From Glandiceps talaboti (taxonomy: Eukaryota; Hemichordata; Enteropneusta; Spengelidae), in assembly GCF_964340395.1 (NCBI RefSeq), contig NC_135569.1:14133519-14197518 (forward strand): a DNA stretch of 64,000 bases. The letters are read 5' to 3'. The position numbers and the translations under genes are program-made. The notes below the pieces were generated by a model. The model had not been told where the DNA came from, made no database searches, and worked only from the letters and a program-made list of their open reading frames with translations. Each line of letters begins with the position of its first letter. Position 1 is the first letter of the stretch. Below, one piece after another: positions 57,340 to 64,000 of the stretch.

Positions 57340-59012
57340 AAATTCCCAATCAAAATTATCAGGATATAGTTGCTCCTCACATGCCTTGCAAATTGACAAT
57401 GGAAGCCAGGAAAAAATTCTGCAGATCAAAGATTCGAGCATGACTTACACAAACATTACAGACATTTGCTTTGACTTGTCAACATCGTCTAATGAGTAGC
57501 TTGTTCTCTAGATTTGTTTGTTACTTCGATAGCTCTGATATCAGCAATCCAAGGATGGCGAAATAAGGTATCTAATTAGAGGAACGAAGGCTTACTCTAC
57601 TCTTCTACTTGAAAACACCATATCCCATCTGTGCATGCATCGCTTCCCCATGCATTGAAATATCACCATGGACAGTTTTGATATCTGATACTGCAATCAT
57701 TTTTGTTGTCTATGAAGTTTTAGTTTAAGTTGGCTGTGTTCATATGTTTAAATTGAGAACAAAAATATCAAGATTCAGTTGCTCTTCACACACCTTGCAA
57801 ATTGACAAGGGAGGTCAAGAAAACATTCTGCAGAACAAATTAAAGATTTTGCATCAATCATTATTTGCACAAACTTTACAGACATTTGCATTAAGTTGTC
57901 AACAGCGAGTAATGAATAGCTTGTTCTCTGTACGGATGTGTTCTCTCGTATCAGCAATACATGTACAAGGGTGGTACAATACGGAATATAATTATACGGA
58001 CCAAGGCTTACAGTTCGTGAAACTCCATCAGTTCTTCGACATTAGTGTACCTCTTTGACAACATTCATAGCCTTTCTGCAGGGAACAATGCACTAGAATC
58101 TATAAAATGTTTCGCTTGTATAGAAGTACTCCTGTGGGTTATATAATAAAATGACACGAATTCCAGGTAAGAATGGCTATGCAAGATAATATTTTGGAAG
58201 ATATGGAAAACATAACGATGTCAAATCTCAAAATGGCAACCTATTCGGGTGTGTTACTTCGATAGCACTCGTATCAGCAACACAAGGATGGCAGAAATAA
58301 GGTGTTTAATAAGAATTACCAAGGCTTACAGTTCATGAAGCTTTCGTCATTAATGTACCTCTTTGACAACAGTCTTAACCTTACTGTAGGGAAACACCAG
58401 AATCTGTTTATAAAATGTTTCGCTGATATAGAAGTGTGGGAAATATAATAAAATGAAATGAATTCTAGGTGACAATGTCTATGTCTAAGAGCATTGTAGA
58501 AGACATGGAAGAAATAAGGATAACAAAGAAATCTCATAATGACAACCTGTATATGTAGAGTGTATAACTAGTGGTTAATCGTTTCGTGTATATCGACTCT
58601 ACAGTGCCCTGTTTTCAACGACCAATAAACATTTAAAAAAAAAAGATAATCGTTAGTATTAATGTGAACTTATCAGTTAAACTTGCACAAAATTTACAGA
58701 CATTTGCTTTGAGTTGTGGACATCGTCTAATAAATAGCTTGTTCTCTGTGCGAGTTTGTTACTTCGATATCTGAAGTATCAGCAATCCGAGGATGGCGAA
58801 ATAAGTTATTTAATTAGAGGAACCAAGGCTTACTCTACTCTTCTACTTGAAAACACCATACCCCATCTGTGCATACATATCACCATGGTCAGTTAACATC
58901 GCCTAATGAGTAGCTTGTTCTCTGTGCGGAATTGTTACTTCGATACTTGTAGTATCAGTGATACAAGGATGGCAAAATTTTGTATTTAGTTAGAAGGACC
59001 AAGGCTGATTTT
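57340..59012 (+). repeat. Low-copy repeat family, about five diverged units
   Basis: Units containing TAGCTTGTTCTCTGTGCGGA, then GTATCAGCAA and AAGGATGGCGAAATAAGG and ending near ACCAAGGCTTACTCTAC recur at about 57500, 57915, 58245, 58735 and 58915. The stretch 57950-58240 is also tandemly duplicated as 58250-58555 (CTCTTTGACAACA, AAAATGTTTCGCT, AATATAATAAAATGA). Short ORFs are not conserved between units, so it is probably non-coding. Confidence 0.6.
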
Positions 59013-59424
59013 GGCAGCCACTCTTTTTGATGGCCATTCCAAAGATATAAAACAAATATTTAAAACGTTACAAAACCACACAAATTCTACCTCTTGTCTC
59101 ATGATATTACTTCGGTCTGGTCATGCAATTTCAGTGCCTCAGTCTTGGGGACCTTACTTTGTACTTATGCCCATTCGTCTCTAACTGGCTGTAAGTCACC
59201 TCAACTGACACCACATTTCATACACACCCATTCTATCATTGAATAGATCAGTAGTGTCCTCTGCCAAAAGTGTTTTCTGCTTTTGATATATTTATTTGAT
59301 GTGTAGATATTTTTGCACTTGTTATTCGTGTCTTGCATTATCGTTTATTGTTATTATTGTTTTTCCATGTTAAACAACATATTTTCTACTTTATTTTGGA
59401 TGTGTGTATGTGTGTGTGTCAAAT

Positions 59425-60085
59425 ATTCATTTTGTCAAAGTGTAATATTATTTATAAAGAATTCTTCCATATGGTCTCAGTGTTGAGATTTGACAGCTCA
59501 TACTAATGAAATTGATAATTAAGTCGTGGTCAAGTCACGCTCCTGCACGAATAATGCAGAATCTTTCGACTTTTAGAGGATCTGTTTTGTACCTTATACA
59601 AAATACAAATGATTCTAAAAATATGTTTAATTGAGAAATGAAAGAATTTTCTCTGTAATAGTAAATGCACGGCACTAAGATACAGTAAAGTTTCAACAAA
59701 AGAACTGTTTTTTTTCAATCACTATATATATGCTTTGTATTCATGCCACTAGAGATGGATGGAACATCAGCAATATGATATATAGAAATGTTTCAACGTG
59801 CGTACTGTCTGGAATGGATAACATGACATTGTGGAAATGCCAAAGAAAACAAGATTCAAATGTTTACGGGTATCTTGATTATCTTTATTTTGACAATTAG
59901 CGTGGCAGATTTAACCTCTTTGCTAGTTGATAATAACAAATAAACTAGACGAAATGAACCCTTTTTATCTGTCTTTAAATTCAAAGGATAGCTGGAGAGA
60001 TAAATAGAACCATTCTGCTCATCATCTTAGGAATTCTAGTAGTCCAATGAACAGATAGATAATCAACAAACGATGAATTGAAACT
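59425..60085 (+). repeat. Older copy of a duplicated block (mate at ~62370-63325)
   Basis: Shared landmarks in order: ATATTCATTTTGTCAAA, GTCTCA..TTGAGATT, TTAAGTCGTGGTCAAG, CTTTCGACTTTTA, GCTAGTTGATAATAACAAAT and AGTAGTCCAA. The block carries the upstream region and first coding bases of the somatomedin B gene at 63241. Confidence 0.8.
60000..60080 (+). pseudogene. Dead first-exon copy of the somatomedin B gene
   Basis: GGAATTCTAGTAGTCCAATG here matches GGAATTCTAGTAGTCCAATT at 63271. The start codon is ATA instead of ATG (60000-60002), and the signal-peptide frame (NRTILLIILGILVVQ) hits TGA directly after. Later bases drift, and the cysteine-rich part is absent. Confidence 0.8.
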
Positions 60086-60959
60086 CTGAATTATAGCCGT
60101 AGTATGTGTTCATTACCCCGTTCGAGGCCCCATAAAGTTAGCTAAGAGAAACCCCATAATATTGTTTATTGAATTCACACAGTAAATACCAACATCATTA
60201 ATATTCATAAGCATTTAAACCCCACAGGGTTAATGGTGTCCCTACAATGATGAAATGAATAACCGCCCAATAAATACAATGTGTGGACAACAGGATTGTC
60301 CCACAAACATAAACCCCATGATCCGGTTTAGTGCGTAAAATCTGTGTGGGTGTGATTTTATGTCTGTGTGCCTGTGTCTGTATACGGATCTGTGTCTGGA
60401 ATGAAAGCATTTCTCTCTACATGACTATTGCCTATCTTACCAATGTTCTTATTGCAACTAGCATGTGCCATTACACGCCTTGCGCAGTCATCGAGTAATC
60501 AAAACAGTATAGTCTGTGGAGGGGAAATTCAAACTCCTGCACCAGTCTGCATACTACTTAAATTATCCAGTCTTATCACGATGGCAGGAAGTGACATCTT
60601 ACAAAGAAGAACGACGTACTGATGTCATTGTCCAGGCTTGATTTTATTTCCTAATGTTGTCAGTCAAGAGGCAGCATTTAGGCTTGTAAATATTACTTGC
60701 CAGATGTGATACATCCTGTCCTTATGAATTATGACAATAAGCATCATAGGATATATAACTCAGGTTCACCGTATAGATGCGCATTCATCGTGTAGATGCG
60801 CATTCACATGAACAGCTTCCATAATCAAAATTTTTTTCTTTGTCGAAGCACTTTCCCCATACAAGTTCTCACTCTGATTGCATGGTAATCCTTATTGTAT
60901 GTGGTGTCACTGATTTGAAGGTAAGTAAAGTTAGACTTTTATTTCTTCATTATAAATCA

Positions 60960-61175
60960 GGCATTGCCCACTAACTGGAGGACGGTTCAGTGTTAGTGCA
61001 GGAGGAAACTGATCCGGTAGTACTCGGGGTAAACATGCGTTGTTCGGTAGAGTCAAACTGAATGCCACTCTTCCTACTTACAACGTGGCAAATTTAATCA
61101 AACCCTGAATGGTTCAAACCCGGCCACAGTGTTAAGAGGCAAGTGGATTAACCATTCGGCTACCGACAACACTTA
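60960..61175 (-). mobile_element. tRNA-derived SINE-like sequence
   Basis: On the - strand GGTAGCCGAATGGTTAATCC (A-box like, TAGCCGAATGG at 61162-61152) is followed about 40 bases later by GGGTTTGAACC (B-box like, 61121-61111), with ACTTGCCTCTTAACACTG between, as in a decayed class-II-like tRNA head. No aminoacyl-stem pairing is obvious, so it is a SINE head or pseudo-tRNA, not a working tRNA. The body would extend toward 60960. Confidence 0.45.
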
Positions 61176-61179
61176 CTAT

Positions 61180-62365
61180 ACATACAGCTTTATACTTTCT
61201 AAATTTTGTAAGTTGTATTTATGTCCAACTCGTTAATCATAGTCAGTGTTGAAATCAGCAAAGTTTTTTCTTTGAAATACTTGGATGTATTCATCATATC
61301 AATATACATGAAAGCAGTCTATAACTACCTTTAGGCAATTCTTGCCTTGTTATTGCTAGTTATGATACCACATATAAGGCCTCAATTTATGACGATTTCT
61401 ATACAGTAAGCTAATGGAACAAATCAAATTTTAAAGGTAGTAAATATACAATATATGGTAGCATCCATGTAAATGTTGGTATACAGCGGCAGATTTTGAA
61501 AAGTAGCCTTTGTATGTTAGACAATTGTCGATGAGCATACCTAGTAAGTATAACATATAATGTAGTATGCGTGCCTAGACTCTGATGAGATATTGTGATT
61601 TAGTGCCTCCCCCCCCCCCACCCCGGAAATCTTTCTGGTCTGGATATTTTGTCTAAAAGTGGTGCGAAGACGCGAATTTGTATTTCTTTCTTTAATTCTC
61701 AACAAATCTGTCTACTATTTATAACAGTTACGGTTCTTTTTATTTAGTACTTTAGAGAAAGTATGTATGTGGTACATATGTCATTTGCTTGTTCATGATT
61801 GGCTCTGCTGTTGTCTTCACTGAAGCAGGGAGGGATATTTTTGTGTTTCCCATTAGATATGTGATTATCAACTACCTAAATATGGAGACTACTTTAAATC
61901 CTCGTACTAAAACCTGAAACTTTCTTTTTTTCTCCAAAGCACAACAAAAGTACTAGTGCAGTATTGATTATGAAACAATAGTTTTTTTGTAGATAAGATA
62001 AAAAACAGTCGTAATCGACATATAAGGCGTTTTATTTATTGACATATGTAGTTGAGTGCCAGGTTGCCAATGACTTCAGGAAGTGAAGTACTAAAACATT
62101 CGTAGAGTTAAATTCGCATGACTGTTGGACATTTGTGGGATTAGTTGCTGTAAATAATGTCTTTAAACGCTACCCATATGCATCGATTTGACTTTGTTGT
62201 ACAATCTTCTGTGACCAGGACCTTGCCCACGCCTTAGTCGTTAGCGGAGGTGTACAGACAATGCTGACGTTTCCTGGATATTGCGAGTTCTCTCTTTTGC
62301 AGATGTAACGAATTAATATTTCCAATGTTGATGGTGATTGGTAAAACATATGACAACGCATATTA
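61180..62365. other. No gene recognised
   Basis: AT-rich with a poly-C run near 61608-61624. No coding exon or structured repeat seen. Confidence 0.4.
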
Positions 62366-63087
62366 GCTGAATTTAATATTCATTTTGTCAAATTGTATTA
62401 TCAACGAATTATTCCATATACGGTCTCACTTTTGAGATTGTTTTTACAGCTCAATACAATGAATTTGACTTTATAATTAAGTCGTGGTCAAGCCACGCTC
62501 CTTAACTAGCGCGAATAATGCCAAACCTTTCGACTTTTAATGTACCTCTAAACACAAATAATTCTAAATATTGTCCAGTTGAGAAATATAAGAATTTTCG
62601 CTATAATAGTAAGTGCATTGCAGTAAGATACAGTAATGTTTTACAAACGAATTATATTTTTCCTCACTTTATACTGCCTTTGTATTAATACCACTACATA
62701 TTACTTCATACAGATTTGAAATTGATTGTGCTGTCTGAAACTATTTTCAATTTTGGCCAATTTAGTTAGATATGGGATGGGGGTTGAGATCTTATGCCTA
62801 ACGAAAACAATTTAGTTTGTTATCCTACATTGAACTATTGATCTCACCCCTTAACCTGTATGGCTTATAAATGACTTGGCACAAATATGCTCATAATATA
62901 CACTGCCTGTGTGCGCTCGTACATGTATGTCTTGATACCTATATCTGGATTGTGAATCTATTCCTTCAAATTAGATTTGAAAACCAACGATGAAACCCTA
63001 GGCTTTCAATTCTTCTGAGGACATCAACTACAAAACTGGTTTTAGAGGTATCCTGACAATTAATGTGGCAGATTTAACTCCGCCCCC

Positions 63088-63097
63088 TTATAAAACT
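63088..63097 (+). promoter_or_regulatory. TATA-like element upstream of the somatomedin B gene
   Basis: CTTATAAAAC lies about 145 bp upstream of the ATG, after CCGCCCC. Its position suits a short 5' UTR of roughly 110 bases. The older duplicate lacks an evident counterpart. Confidence 0.3.
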
Positions 63098-63240
63098 TGA
63101 AAATCCTACTTAGAAACACTGTATCAATATGTAAACCCTATGAGAAGCATGGACTATTTGCTAGTTGATAATAACAAATGAACTAGATGGTAACGAATCG
63201 TTTCTCTTTCTCTCTTTAAATCCAAAAGATTGCTGTAGAG

Positions 63241-63691
63241 ATGAATAGAGCCATTCTGCTAATGATTGTGGGAATTCTAGTAGTCCAATTAGATGGCCAA
63301 TCGACAGACGATGACGATCGACTTCAATGTGAGTTACCGTCGGATATTACTCGGGAGGAATGGGGCTCGTGCTATTCCCAAGGGAGTCAACCGATTTGCA
63401 ATGTTTCACAGGTTCATCCTAAAACATGGGGTTGTAGTTGTGATTCAAAATGTCTGTATTATGGTGACTGTTGCCCTGACTACGAAGGTGCATGTGATTC
63501 AGAGATAGGCTCACTTGCTGAGAGTTATTTGACCAGTGCAGGTGATATTGGAGATGTCAATGGGGTGCTCGAGTCGTGTGTGGTTTTAGAACCTCTGTTA
63601 GAAAGAGGTTATTGGATGAAGCACGGATGTCCAGACTGGTGGAATGATGACGAAATTGGAGACAAATGTCTGGTGGGAAGTAACAACACAG
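63241..63691 (+). CDS. Secreted or receptor-type protein with somatomedin B domain, first exon
   Basis: Starts MNRAILLMIVGILVVQLDGQ, a clear signal peptide, followed by an acidic stretch (STDDDD). The cysteine pattern C...WGSC...IC...WGCSCDSKC..YGDCCPDY..AC (residues ~29-84) is a somatomedin B domain, the disulfide-rich module of vitronectin, ENPPs and several invertebrate receptors. A second region (ESCVVLEPLLERGYWMKHGC, PDWWNDDEIGDKC) resembles the segment after SMB in invertebrate adhesion-like GPCRs, so a 7TM receptor is possible, but the rest lies beyond the window. The exon ends at AACACAG|GTAAGA (phase 1). The frame would otherwise stop at 63735. Confidence 0.8.
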
Positions 63692-63734
63692 GTAAGATAA
63701 CTGTAGTAACAGACAGTAGGAACATAAGTCCATA

Positions 63735-63843
63735 GTGACAATGATGATAATAATACAAAAGATGATGACTGTGGTGACGATGACAATGATGACGACGACA
63801 ACGACGACGACAACGACGACAATGATGATGGTGGTGACGATGG

Positions 63844-63880
<37 letters not shown>

Positions 63881-63960
63881 ATGACTGTGGTGTTTGTGGT
63901 GGTGGTGGTTGTGGTGACGATGATGAAATGTAATGATAATGTAACAACAATGTCTTGTTA
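63735..63960. repeat. (GAT/GAC)n trinucleotide-rich tract in the first intron
   Basis: GATGATGAC/GACGACAAC-rich sequence with a pure (GAT)n near 63840-63880, in the intron after the somatomedin B exon. His/Ser-rich ORFs on the - strand are artefacts. Confidence 0.9.
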
Positions 63961-64000
63961 TATGAGGAGATGGATGATTGACTGAGTGTATCAAGTAGTG

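Noticed and set aside
57744-58058. 104-codon + strand ORF
   Set aside because: It lies in a low-copy repeat whose other copies do not keep the frame.
61111-61162. Functional tRNA gene on the - strand
   Set aside because: Promoter-box words are present, but I see no convincing aminoacyl stem or anticodon arm; a SINE head is more likely.

Overview
This window is animal nuclear DNA. It shows GT-AG introns, genes spread over many exons, domains found only in animals (ciliary rootletin, LRR-ZU5-UPA-death domain, somatomedin B), CR1/Jockey-like LINE remnants, long microsatellites and many foldback elements. It is AT-rich, and about one tenth or less is coding. The gene mix (GLYAT-like acyltransferase, PIDD1-like protein, EgtD-type methyltransferase exon, somatomedin B secreted protein) suggests a marine invertebrate, for example a hemichordate, amphioxus or lophotrochozoan. 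The sequence alone does not settle which. No CRISPR arrays, operons or other prokaryotic features were seen.

Layout. 1-12.2 kb: the 3' half of a rootletin (CROCC) gene on the + strand. Thirteen exons keep phase and encode about 885 residues of coiled coil, a Ser-Pro linker and a C-terminal Ser-Pro tail, followed by a roughly 2 kb 3' UTR. 12.2-13.1 kb: a 104-bp satellite rich in ATGCAAAT octamers. 15.1-22.1 kb: a complete PIDD1-like gene on the - strand. Seven coding exons with fully compatible phases predict 760 aa with LRR, two ZU5, UPA and death domains; both autoproteolysis motifs look degenerate. 22-33 kb: gene-poor DNA with foldback elements, tandem repeats and a microsatellite cluster that has captured the last 14 codons of the death-domain exon. 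30.3-32.4 and 38.4-42.7 kb: two direct copies of a segmental duplication that bracket a single-exon gene on the - strand (33983-34972). That gene has a hydrophobic N-terminal region and a Gly-His-His motif and lies between ~100-bp inverted repeats. 42.7-44.7 kb: a LINE fragment abutting a GLYAT-like acyltransferase with one frameshift. 45-54 kb: hairpins and repeats. 54.3 kb: an isolated exon of an EgtD-type histidine methyltransferase. 54.8-55.4 kb: a second LINE fragment. 57-63 kb: low-copy repeats and a duplicated block whose older copy holds a dead version of the first exon of the gene at 63241, a secreted or receptor-type somatomedin B protein that runs out of the window.

The genes do not form a pathway. 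Rootletin builds the ciliary rootlet; the PIDD1-like protein would be a death-domain scaffold; the GLYAT-like and EgtD-like pieces are metabolic. The strongest leads are the loss of the PIDD cleavage motifs, the GHH gene between inverted repeats, a non-autonomous transposon family whose 3' hairpin shows a compensatory base change, and insertions that can be defined exactly because the paired duplication preserves the empty sites.
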